A DNA stretch of 64,000 nucleotides from Oceanicaulis sp. MMSF_3324 (GTDB lineage: Bacteria > Pseudomonadota > Alphaproteobacteria > Caulobacterales > Maricaulaceae): NCBI RefSeq assembly GCF_030733545.1, contig NZ_JASHIU010000005.1:1-64000 (forward strand), written 5' to 3'. Positions 43,496 to 51,945 of this stretch are shown piece after piece. The position numbers were made by a program, and so were the translations under genes. The first letter of the stretch is position 1. Each line of letters starts with the position of its first letter. The notes beneath the pieces are model-generated. The model was not told where the DNA came from, ran no database searches, and worked only from the letters and a program-made list of their open reading frames with translations.

Positions 43496-44719
43496 CTATC
43501 CCAGCGCAGCAGTGTTCAATTGCAGGATCGGCAGCAGGATCGACAGCACGATCCCGACCACGATCACGGCCATGGCGATGATGATGCCCGGCTCCAGCAG
43601 GCTCAGACCCACCGTGATGGCGCCATCGACCTCGGCCTCCATATGCTCGGCGGAGCGCTGGAACATCTCAGCAAGCCGGCCCGAGCGTTCGCCTGCGGCC
43701 ACCATGTAGACCATCAACGGCGGGAACCAGCGCGCCTGACGCAACGCATCGGCCAAACCCTTGCCGGTTTCGACCTGCTCGATCACCCCGCCCAGCATCG
43801 CCTGGAAGGGCAGATTGTCGGACGCCCGCCGCGAGGCGCGCAGGGCTTCGGGCAGCACCGCGCCCGCATTGATCAGGATCGCCATGGTGCGTGCAAAGCG
43901 CGCCGCCTCGACCTTGCGCGCGAACCCGCCCAGACCCGGCGCCTTGAGCTGACTGGTCTGGACCGCGCGTTTGACCGGCTCGCGCCGGATCAGCACCGAA
44001 TACAGCAGACCTGCGCCGAGCAGTGCGGCGAGCAGGATCGGCCAGCTGGCCTGAAGCCCGTTCGACAGACCGATCATTACCCGCGTGATCATCGGCAGGG
44101 TCATGTTCATGGTGTCAAACTGCTCGGCGATCTTCGGAACGATGGCCACCAGCAGCACGCAGACCACCAGAAGCGCGACCCCGCCCAGCACGCTGGGATA
44201 GATCAGCGCCGCGCCGACCCGGCGTTTCAGCGCGCCCGCCTTTTCAAGGTAATCCGCCAGTCGGTCGAGCACCTGTCCGAGACCGCCCGCGCTTTCACCC
44301 GCCGCGACCATGGCGCGGTAGACGCCGGGAAAGCTGTCCGGGTACGCGGCCATGGCCTCTGACAGGCGTTCGCCCTCGGTGACTTTCTCGCGCACGCCCA
44401 TCAGCACGCGCCCGACCTGGGCCTTGTCCGCCTGACCACCCACGAGCCCCACCGCTTCCTCAACGGGCATGCCCGCATCGATCAGCGTGGCGAGCTGGCG
44501 CGTGACGCCCGCCAGGTCGTCTTCGGACAGGCCCTTGGGCTTGAACAGGTTAGCGACCGGATTCGCGCCCGCGCCTTTTTCACTGGCGCGCGACACAGAC
44601 AGGGGCGCCAGCCGGCGGCGGCGCAATTCCTTGCGCGCGGCGGCTTCGCTATCGGCGGACAGAAGACCCCTGGTGCGCTTGCCCGCCGCGTCGAGGGCTT
44701 CGTACTCAAACGCCGCCAT
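43496..44719 (-). CDS. gspF: Type II secretion inner-membrane platform protein GspF
   Basis: A 407-residue polytopic protein beginning MAAFEYEALDAAGKRTRGLL, with the two repeated cytoplasmic helical domains (GVTRQLATLIDAGMPVEEAV and FARTMAILINAGAVLPEALR) and three TM segments, as in GspF/PilC. I use the ATG at 44719, which overlaps gspE by 14 bases; an ATG four codons upstream is less likely. Confidence 0.95.
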   Translation of the reverse strand: MAAFEYEALDAAGKRTRGLLSADSEAAARKELRRRRLAPLSVSRASEKGAGANPVANLFKPKGLSEDDLAGVTRQLATLIDAGMPVEEAVGLVGGQADKAQVGRVLMGVREKVTEGERLSEAMAAYPDSFPGVYRAMVAAGESAGGLGQVLDRLADYLEKAGALKRRVGAALIYPSVLGGVALLVVCVLLVAIVPKIAEQFDTMNMTLPMITRVMIGLSNGLQASWPILLAALLGAGLLYSVLIRREPVKRAVQTSQLKAPGLGGFARKVEAARFARTMAILINAGAVLPEALRASRRASDNLPFQAMLGGVIEQVETGKGLADALRQARWFPPLMVYMVAAGERSGRLAEMFQRSAEHMEAEVDGAITVGLSLLEPGIIIAMAVIVVGIVLSILLPILQLNTAALG

Positions 44720-46190
44720 CGCGCTCGCCATCCTCGCGACAGACCCGCATCACTTCAGCCAGCGATGTCTCGCCCGCTTTCGCCAGCTCCACGCCCGAGC
44801 GCCAGAGCGTATTGCGCTGCGAGAAGGCATGGCGGGCGATCTCGCTCTCGCGCGCATCCTCGTGGATCATCGAGGCGACGGCGTCATCCACCACCAACAG
44901 CTCATAGACGCCGCGGCGGCCCTGATAGCCCGACCCGCCACAGCTGTCGCAGCCCTTGGGTTTGTACAGAAGCGCGGTTTCGCCCGGCTCCAGCTCCAGC
45001 ATGCGCTGCTCGCCCGCATCGGGCTCATAGGCCTCCTTGCAGGACGGGCACAGACGCCGCACCAGACGTTGGGCCACCACCGCCTTGATCGTCGTCGCCA
45101 GCAGATAGCTTTCAACGCCCATATCCCGAAGACGGGTGACCGCAGCAGCGGCGGAATTGGTGTGCACGGTAGACAGAACGAGGTGGCCAGTCAGCGAGGC
45201 CTGCACCGCAATCTCGGCGGTCTCCACATCCCGGATCTCGCCGACCATGACCACATCGGGGTCCTGACGCAGAATGGCGCGCAGCCCCGCCGCGAAGGTC
45301 ATGCCGACCTTGGTGTTCACCTGGGTCTGGCCCACGCCCTCGACCGCATACTCCACCGGGTCTTCCACGGTGAGGATATTGCGGGTCTGGTCGTTCAGGA
45401 GATTGAGCCCGGCATAGAGCGTAGTGGTCTTGCCCGCGCCCGTCGGACCGGTCACCAGCACCACGCCATTGGGCTGGCTCAGCACCTTGCGGAAGTCTTC
45501 AAGCTGGCGCGGCGACATGCCCAGCTGGTCCAGCGTGAAGCGCGCGCTTTCCTTGTCCAGTAGACGCAATACGACGCGCTCGCCATAGCGCGACGGGAGG
45601 GTTGAGACCCGCACATCCACGCCCTTGCCCGCCAGCGTCAGGGTCAGTCGCCCATCCTGGGGGATGCGCTTTTCAGCGATGTCGAGCCGGGCCATCACCT
45701 TGATGCGGCTGGTCAGCGGCGGCGCGAGCCGCCCGCTCAACGACACCATTTCACGCAGAACGCCATCCACGCGTAGCCGCACGGACACCCGGTCCTCGAA
45801 CGGTTCGACGTGAATATCGGACGCGCCCGAACGCACAGCCTCGGCGATCAGCCCGTTGATCAGGCGGATGATCGGCGCGTCGGATGCGCTATCGAGAAGA
45901 TCCGCGGTCTTGGGGATGTCGTTGATGATGTCTGACAGGCTCTCGCCGGCCTCGTCCTCGGCGCTGTCGGACATGGAATGCGCCAGCCCGTCAAAGGCGT
46001 AGATCTCCGACAGGGCGCGATCAAAGGCGCGCGCATCCAGTGTGCGCACCTCGCACGCCTGTCCCGCCGCCCGGCGCGCTTCCACCAGCGCCAGCGCATC
46101 CGCATCCTCGCGCAGAAGGAAGACCGGAGCCTCTCCGGTCTGAAGCGCGACCCCGCGTTCGCGCGCAAAGGCGTAATTGAGCGGCTTCAA
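44706..46190 (-). CDS. gspE: Type II secretion ATPase GspE
   Basis: A 494-residue hexameric ATPase that drives pseudopilus growth. Walker A GPTGAGKT at 248-255, Walker B VVMVGEIRD at 313-321, Asp and His boxes between, and a four-Cys zinc site (C381, C384, C414, C417). The start is TTG at 46190 with GGGAG upstream, just past the gspD stop. An acidic stretch (DSAEDEAGE) in the N-terminal domain links to the GspL-docking part. Confidence 0.96.
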   Translation of the reverse strand: MKPLNYAFARERGVALQTGEAPVFLLREDADALALVEARRAAGQACEVRTLDARAFDRALSEIYAFDGLAHSMSDSAEDEAGESLSDIINDIPKTADLLDSASDAPIIRLINGLIAEAVRSGASDIHVEPFEDRVSVRLRVDGVLREMVSLSGRLAPPLTSRIKVMARLDIAEKRIPQDGRLTLTLAGKGVDVRVSTLPSRYGERVVLRLLDKESARFTLDQLGMSPRQLEDFRKVLSQPNGVVLVTGPTGAGKTTTLYAGLNLLNDQTRNILTVEDPVEYAVEGVGQTQVNTKVGMTFAAGLRAILRQDPDVVMVGEIRDVETAEIAVQASLTGHLVLSTVHTNSAAAAVTRLRDMGVESYLLATTIKAVVAQRLVRRLCPSCKEAYEPDAGEQRMLELEPGETALLYKPKGCDSCGGSGYQGRRGVYELLVVDDAVASMIHEDARESEIARHAFSQRNTLWRSGVELAKAGETSLAEVMRVCREDGERDGGV

Positions 46191-46193
46191 GGC

Positions 46194-48176
46194 TTACTCC
46201 CGGCCTGCATCATCACCCGGCAGGGGGCCGCTGAACGGCTGCTGGCCGCGCATCATCATGTCGACAATGGATTCCAGGCTGGAATTGCCGCCCGTGGCCT
46301 CGCGCTGCTGGCCCACGGCGTAATCATAGCTCATGCGGGTGACGTCGCGCATGCTCGCCGCATCCCGCACAATGGTCGGACGGATGAACACCATCAGATT
46401 GCGGCGCGTGGTCGAACGGCTGTCATTGCGGAACAGACGGCCCGCGCCCGGAATGCGGCTGAGCCCCGGCACGCCGCTTTCCGCTTCCTGCTCATCGGTC
46501 TCGATCAGACCGCCCAGCACGATGATCTCGCCATCATCGGCCAGCACCGTCGTCTCGATCTTGCGCTGATTGGTGATCAGCTCGACGAAATCCGCGCTCA
46601 CGGGGCCGGCCACGGACGACACTTCCTGGCGGATCTGAAGGCGGATGGCGTCGCCGTCATTGATCTGCGGGCGCACATAGAGCTGCACGCCGACGCTTTC
46701 GCGTTCGATCTGGCGGAAGGGATTGGAATTGTTCGAGCCCAGCGATTCCCCGGTGGTGATCGGGATTTCCTGACCCACCATCAGATTGGCTTCCTCGTTA
46801 TCGAGAACCATCAGCTGGGGCTTGGACAGGACATTGGAATCCGTGTCGCTGTCGAGCGCATTGACGATGACGCCGAACAGCGAGCCGTCATTGAACTCGC
46901 CGCCGAAACCGAACGCGCCGCCGCGGGCGTTCACCAGCGAGGACAGCGCCAGATTGCGCAGGTTCACATCCGTGCTGTTGGTCGCTTCACCATCCGAATT
47001 CAACCCGCCGGTGAGAAGCGCGCCGGTCAGCGCGAGCAGGTCCGGCTGGCGCGAGGAGCCATAGCGGGTATAGGCGAACGGCGTCGTGTCATCGCCATCG
47101 CCCGCCAGCAGGAACTGAACGCCCAGATCACGCGCGGTCTGGTCGGAGATTTCCACCACGATGGCTTCCACCTGCACCTGCGGGCGGCGCACATCCAGGC
47201 GGGCGATCACCTGTTCGAGCTCGCGCAGTACATCGGGATCGGCGTTCATGATGATGGAATTGGTCGCCGGGTGATGGGCGATGGAGACCGGGCGGCCCGC
47301 GCTCTCAGGACCGCTCATCGCCTCGGCGAATTGCTGCAGGATCGGCAGCAGATCGTCGCCCTGGGCATGGTTGAGCGCCACCACACGGAAGGTCTGGGTC
47401 GAGGCGCTGACCGCATCAATGCGGCGCACCAGCGAGATCATCTCGCCAATCGCGGACGGTTCGCCGCGCAGCAAGAGGGCGTTGGACGCGGGCACCGCAG
47501 CGACGGTGACATTGGACGGCGCCTGATCCTCCCCGCCCTGATTGCGATCGCGCAGGCGGGCGATGACAGAGGCCATTTCTTCGGCCGGCAGGTTCTCCAG
47601 CGTCAGCATCTCGACCGTGGAGGTGTCCCGATCCGCTTCGCGCAAGGCGTCTTCGATGGCGCGAATATTGGACGCGAAATCGACGATCACCACGAGATTG
47701 CCGGACTCGACCGGGTTCACCGCGCCCGACGGGCTGAGCATGGGCGTGACAGCCCGGACGGCTGAACGCGCCGAGGTATTGTTCAGGCGATAGACGCGCG
47801 TCAGGAAGACATCGCCATCGCGCGTCGCCGACTGCATGGGCGCGCCCGCACGGGCGCCTTCGGCCTGGGGCACGATCTGGAACACGCCCGGCGCGGTCTG
47901 CACCGCCGTATAGCCGTTCACGCGCAAGGTGGAGAGAAAGACCTGGAACACCTCTTCATCGGTCAGCGGCGCTTCGGACACGATGGTCACCAGCCCGCGC
48001 ACCTCAGGGTCCAGCACAAAGGTGAAACCCGTCATCAGGGCGATATCGTCGATCACCGCGCCGATCTCGGCATTGCGATAGTTCAGCGTCTGACCGCCAT
48101 TGGACTGGGCGAAGGCCGCGCCGATCAACAAGGTCGGAGCCAGGGCGAGAACGAGGATGCGAGACAGCAAGGTCAC
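46194..48176 (-). CDS. gspD: Type II secretion secretin GspD
   Basis: A 660-residue outer-membrane secretin. Signal peptide 1-23 (cleaved after AFAQ), N0 domain (TLNYRNAEIGAVIDDIALMTGFTFVLDP), three KH-like N1-N3 domains, and the secretin core with VPGLSRIPGAGRLF and LMVFIRPTIV. The start is GTG with AGGAGT upstream. The end is Gly/Gln-rich with no clear S-domain. It forms the exit channel for folded exoproteins. Confidence 0.96.
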   Translation of the reverse strand: MTLLSRILVLALAPTLLIGAAFAQSNGGQTLNYRNAEIGAVIDDIALMTGFTFVLDPEVRGLVTIVSEAPLTDEEVFQVFLSTLRVNGYTAVQTAPGVFQIVPQAEGARAGAPMQSATRDGDVFLTRVYRLNNTSARSAVRAVTPMLSPSGAVNPVESGNLVVIVDFASNIRAIEDALREADRDTSTVEMLTLENLPAEEMASVIARLRDRNQGGEDQAPSNVTVAAVPASNALLLRGEPSAIGEMISLVRRIDAVSASTQTFRVVALNHAQGDDLLPILQQFAEAMSGPESAGRPVSIAHHPATNSIIMNADPDVLRELEQVIARLDVRRPQVQVEAIVVEISDQTARDLGVQFLLAGDGDDTTPFAYTRYGSSRQPDLLALTGALLTGGLNSDGEATNSTDVNLRNLALSSLVNARGGAFGFGGEFNDGSLFGVIVNALDSDTDSNVLSKPQLMVLDNEEANLMVGQEIPITTGESLGSNNSNPFRQIERESVGVQLYVRPQINDGDAIRLQIRQEVSSVAGPVSADFVELITNQRKIETTVLADDGEIIVLGGLIETDEQEAESGVPGLSRIPGAGRLFRNDSRSTTRRNLMVFIRPTIVRDAASMRDVTRMSYDYAVGQQREATGGNSSLESIVDMMMRGQQPFSGPLPGDDAGRE

Positions 48177-48181
48177 GGTGC

Positions 48182-49024
48182 TTACTCCTGTCGGGCGGCG
48201 TCAGCCGCGGACGGTGTGAGGGTCAGGCGTTGGCCATCGCGTTCGATGCTCAGGCGATACGCGCCAGAGCTCGAAAGGGCCCGGGCCAGCGCATCAGGCG
48301 CGCTGACCGGCGTATCATTGAGCGCCAGGATGAGATCGCCCGGCTCCAGCCCGAAGCGGGCGAGCCAGGTGCGATCGGCGTCCGAGCCGATATCGAACCC
48401 GACCAGCGCGCCGTCGCGCAGGCGCGGGCCCAGATCTAGTTCGTCAATCAGCTGGTCGATCTGCGGCGAAGCCGGCGTGTTGGCCTGGGGCGCCGGTGCG
48501 GTGCTGGCGACCTGGCGCGCCTGACGGCGTTCGCGGTCGCGCAGATAGAGCGACTCGCGCGCGCCGCGGCGGTTGATTTCGATCCGGTCGGGATGGATGG
48601 CCTCGACCGTGATGCCGGGCGCGATCTCGTCACCGACGCGAACAATGCGCTGGCGGCCGTTTTCGGCATCAATGATGGCGGATCCGTTTTGTGCGCCTGC
48701 GCCCACGCGGACACCGCGCAGGGCGATATTGAGCCGGCTCTCCGGCGCGGCCTCTTCGGTTTGAACAGCCTGGCCGGCCCGGTTCGCGAACAGGCCGGTG
48801 GGCGGCGCCGCCCCCAGGCTCGCATCGCGGCTGGACACGCTTGCAGCCGCGCGCGGCGGATCGATCCGCACATCCAGCGCCGCCGCGCCGAACAGGCCAA
48901 ACCAGATCGCCCGGGCAATGACCCAGCCCAGCACGATGACCGCTGTCACCGCACACGCCAGCGCCAGTGCACGGTTCACGCGCATCAGGGGGGCGGTTGC
49001 AGTGGAGGAAAGCGTGCGGGTCAT
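48182..49024 (-). CDS. gspC: Type II secretion protein GspC
   Basis: A 280-residue bitopic protein: TM at about 17-42, a Pro/Ala-rich linker, the HR domain (LNIALRGVRVGAGAQNGSAII ... IVRVGDEIAPGITVEAIHPDRI) and a C-terminal PDZ domain (FGLEPGDLILALNDTPVSAPDALARAL). GspC links the platform to the secretin and helps pick substrates. First gene of the operon, 7 bases before gspD; ATG at 49024. Confidence 0.93.
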   Translation of the reverse strand: MTRTLSSTATAPLMRVNRALALACAVTAVIVLGWVIARAIWFGLFGAAALDVRIDPPRAAASVSSRDASLGAAPPTGLFANRAGQAVQTEEAAPESRLNIALRGVRVGAGAQNGSAIIDAENGRQRIVRVGDEIAPGITVEAIHPDRIEINRRGARESLYLRDRERRQARQVASTAPAPQANTPASPQIDQLIDELDLGPRLRDGALVGFDIGSDADRTWLARFGLEPGDLILALNDTPVSAPDALARALSSSGAYRLSIERDGQRLTLTPSAADAARQE

Positions 49025-49093
49025 GGCTCTTGGGGGTCGCCTAGGTCCAAGCGGGCGGACTGTAACGGTAGTTATCACACAATGAGAAGCAGA

Positions 49094-49124
49094 AAGGCGG
49101 ACTTTCCCGGAAGAAAGCCCGCCT
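49094..49124 (-). terminator. Probable terminator between the TonB receptor and gspC
   Basis: An imperfect inverted repeat (AGGCGG-A-CTTTC ... GAAAG-C-CCGCCT, one mismatch) with a T-rich minus-strand tail. It separates the receptor/lipoprotein transcript from the T2SS operon; read-through is possible. Confidence 0.6.
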
Positions 49125-49148
49125 GCCTGTTTCGAACTGAACCCGGCC

Positions 49149-51881
49149 CTAGAAGGACTTCTTCAGGCTGATCGAGAACGTGGTCCCCAGATCATAGGAT
49201 TCATAGATGCGTTCTTCGCCATAGGCTTCCTGGTAGGAGTGATACTCCTCGCCCAGAATGTTGCGGATGGCGAAACGCAGGTCGAGTTCACCGGCGCGCG
49301 GGACGTCGATGGTGCGGTTGTGCACCAGGTCCAGCGTGAGCGGCGGCTCTTCGATCACTTCAGGGAAGTACGAAGAGCTTTCCACATTCGGCGTGTTCGG
49401 GTTGTCGACCGACACGTTGAACTGAATGGTGCGGACCCGGTCGCTGTTCCAGTTCAGCAAAAGCGCGGTGCGGGTGCCCGTGCTCTTGGCTTCCCAGCCC
49501 AGTTGCAGGTTCACGATGTGGTCGGACTGACCGTTCAGGCGCTGGCCGTCCACAATGCGCGAGAACGCCGCCACTTCGTTCGGCACCACCACATCGGTGG
49601 AGCCGCCCGCCGGAACGCCGGCCGCGATCACGGTATCGGTCTGATCCACCGAGATCTCGGACTGGCTGTAGGTATAGTTCGTGTTCACGAACACCTCGGC
49701 GTCGCTCCAGAAGCCGTCATCGCCGAAGGTGTCGGCCATGTCGAAGGTCTTCTCGAACTCGATCTCGAAGCCCCAGATGTCCGCTTCGGGCGCATTGAGA
49801 TAGGAATTCACCGGCTCTTCCGCAGCGTTGAAGAGATATTCAACGATCGGGTTTTCCAGCTCTTTGTAGAAGACGCCGGCGGTCACGAACTGATTGCGGC
49901 CGAAATACCATTCCAGGCGCGCGTCATAGTTGGTGATCTCGGTGTCCACCAGGTACGGGTTGCCCACGAAACGCTGGTCGAGCTCGGTGTCGGTGAACAG
50001 GGCAAAGCCCAGTTCGCGGAATTGCGGGCGGGTGATGGTTTCAGAGTAACCGAAACGCGCCTGCAGGTTATCCGCGAAGGTCCAGGTCAGCGTCGCCGCC
50101 GGCAGGATGTAATCCTCTTCGGTGGTCACTTCGGTGAACTGGCCGCGATTGTCCAGGTTGAAGGTGCGGGTGGACAGTTCGCCATTTTCCCAGCGTGCGC
50201 CAAGCGCAGCGCGCAGGAAGGGCGTGATCTCCACGTCGGTGGCGATATAGGCGCCCTCGACATCGAGCTCGCCGTCATAGGCGTCAGCCGCGCCCGACGC
50301 GCCGCGTTCGCGGATCTGCCAGGTGCCGCCTTCGGACGGAACGCCGATATTGGGATCCGCAAAGATGTAGTCCACGCGCGAGGAGCGGAATTCATCAGAC
50401 GACGAGCCCGAGAAGGCCATGTCGCGGCTGAACGCCGAACGATCACGGGTGTTGGACGCGTAACCGGCTTTCCATTCCCAGGACAGGCCCAGCGCGTCCA
50501 CCGGCAGGGTGAAGTCGATGCCGTAATCGGTGACTTCTTCATCCACGCGGCTGAACGAGATGTTGTTGCCGCGGGTGTCCGGACGCAGAACCAGACGATC
50601 GGTCCCGTTCACATTGGAGAACTCGTAACGCGCGCGACGCTGGTTCGGCGCATTGCGCGACGCATCGGAGAACGCGGCGCGCCAGGTGGCTTCAAGGCCG
50701 CCCAGATCTTCGAACATGTGATCGCCGGAGAGCTGGTAGGTGTAAACCTGACGCTCGAAGAAGGCGGTCTGGTCGTCGCGGAAATCCTCGTCCTCGGACG
50801 GCAGCAGATTGCCGAACTCGGTGCGGGTTTCCTTGTCGGTGGAGCGCAGAACCAGAGACAGAAGCTGGATCTCATGGTCACCAAACTCCACGCCCAGGCC
50901 CACAAGGCCGTTCAGCGCGATATTGTTGGTGGTTTCCATGAAATCGTACTCGGTGTTCTGAGTAACGGTCTCACCCGAAGACACGGAGCTGGACGCGGTG
51001 ATATCCCCGCGCGCGCCATCCTTGGTCTGCCATTCATTGTCAAAGCCGACAGAGGCCAGAAGGCCCAGCGAGAAATTGTCGAACTCGAAACGCTGGCCGC
51101 CAGCCACCTCGACGCCCCAATCGGGCTCGATATCGCCTTCCTGGACAACCCACAGCTTGGAGTTTTCCAGCGAACGTCCGAACGCGCCCAGGGTCTCATC
51201 GGTCCAGACCGTGTTGTCGGCGCCCACACGCGTGGTCTCGAAGATGGTCTTGAAGGCGTCATCCACCTGACGGGTGTTGTCGCCAAAGCCCCAACGGTCA
51301 TTGGAACCGCCATCGTGCAGCAGGCCGGTGTTCAGGCTGGTCTCGGTGTCCGCAGCTGCGCTGAGGCCCACTTCAAAGAAACCTTCAGCCGGCAGGGCCG
51401 AGGTCTCGATGGCCACGAGGCCGCCGCCGAACTCACCCGGGAATTGCGGCGAGAAGGTTTTCTGGACCAGCACGTTGGACACGACGCTGGTCGGGAACAG
51501 GTCCAGCGGCGCCGCGCGCAGCAGGGGTTCCGGCGACGCCAGCGGCGAACCGTTTAGAAGCGTGTTGGAGTAACGCTCGTTCAGACCCCGCACGACCGGG
51601 AAACGGCCGTCCGAGATGGTGATGCCGGAAACACGGCCCAGCGCGTCAGCAACGCTGGAATCCCCGGTGAGCACGAAATCGTCCGCGGACAGGAAGCTGG
51701 CCACCTCGGAGGTGGCGCGCTTGTCGTCCGGCACATATTGGTAACGAACCACCACGACGTCTTCTGCTTGCGAGGCGGCGGTCGCCTCCTGAGCCGAAGC
51801 CACCGTCAAAGGCGCCACGCAGACGCCAGACAGCAGAGCCGCGGTGAACGCGATGCGATTGTTGAGCATCATATTCCCCAT
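49149..51881 (-). CDS. TonB-dependent receptor paired with a duplicated lipoprotein
   Basis: A 910-residue outer-membrane receptor: signal peptide 1-30 (cleaved near ASAQ), a TonB-box-like VVVVRYQY, plug domain with SVADALGRVSGITISDGRFPVVRGLNERYS, and a barrel ending in the terminal Phe (LKKSF). The plug (VRGLNERYSNTLLNGSPLASPEP and PTSVVSNVLVQKTFSPQFPGEFGGG) is of the type seen in caulobacterial and sphingomonad receptors. It starts 64 bases after the lipoprotein gene on the same strand, so the two are one operon; gspC is next. Start possibly three codons in (51872), where GGGGA is better placed. Confidence 0.93.
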   Translation of the reverse strand: MGNMMLNNRIAFTAALLSGVCVAPLTVASAQEATAASQAEDVVVVRYQYVPDDKRATSEVASFLSADDFVLTGDSSVADALGRVSGITISDGRFPVVRGLNERYSNTLLNGSPLASPEPLLRAAPLDLFPTSVVSNVLVQKTFSPQFPGEFGGGLVAIETSALPAEGFFEVGLSAAADTETSLNTGLLHDGGSNDRWGFGDNTRQVDDAFKTIFETTRVGADNTVWTDETLGAFGRSLENSKLWVVQEGDIEPDWGVEVAGGQRFEFDNFSLGLLASVGFDNEWQTKDGARGDITASSSVSSGETVTQNTEYDFMETTNNIALNGLVGLGVEFGDHEIQLLSLVLRSTDKETRTEFGNLLPSEDEDFRDDQTAFFERQVYTYQLSGDHMFEDLGGLEATWRAAFSDASRNAPNQRRARYEFSNVNGTDRLVLRPDTRGNNISFSRVDEEVTDYGIDFTLPVDALGLSWEWKAGYASNTRDRSAFSRDMAFSGSSSDEFRSSRVDYIFADPNIGVPSEGGTWQIRERGASGAADAYDGELDVEGAYIATDVEITPFLRAALGARWENGELSTRTFNLDNRGQFTEVTTEEDYILPAATLTWTFADNLQARFGYSETITRPQFRELGFALFTDTELDQRFVGNPYLVDTEITNYDARLEWYFGRNQFVTAGVFYKELENPIVEYLFNAAEEPVNSYLNAPEADIWGFEIEFEKTFDMADTFGDDGFWSDAEVFVNTNYTYSQSEISVDQTDTVIAAGVPAGGSTDVVVPNEVAAFSRIVDGQRLNGQSDHIVNLQLGWEAKSTGTRTALLLNWNSDRVRTIQFNVSVDNPNTPNVESSSYFPEVIEEPPLTLDLVHNRTIDVPRAGELDLRFAIRNILGEEYHSYQEAYGEERIYESYDLGTTFSISLKKSF

Positions 51882-51945
51882 TTCAAAACTTGCTTAGGAG
51901 AGGCCGCCCCGCAGCCCTGCGGAGCGGCCGTCCATCGGCTCTGGA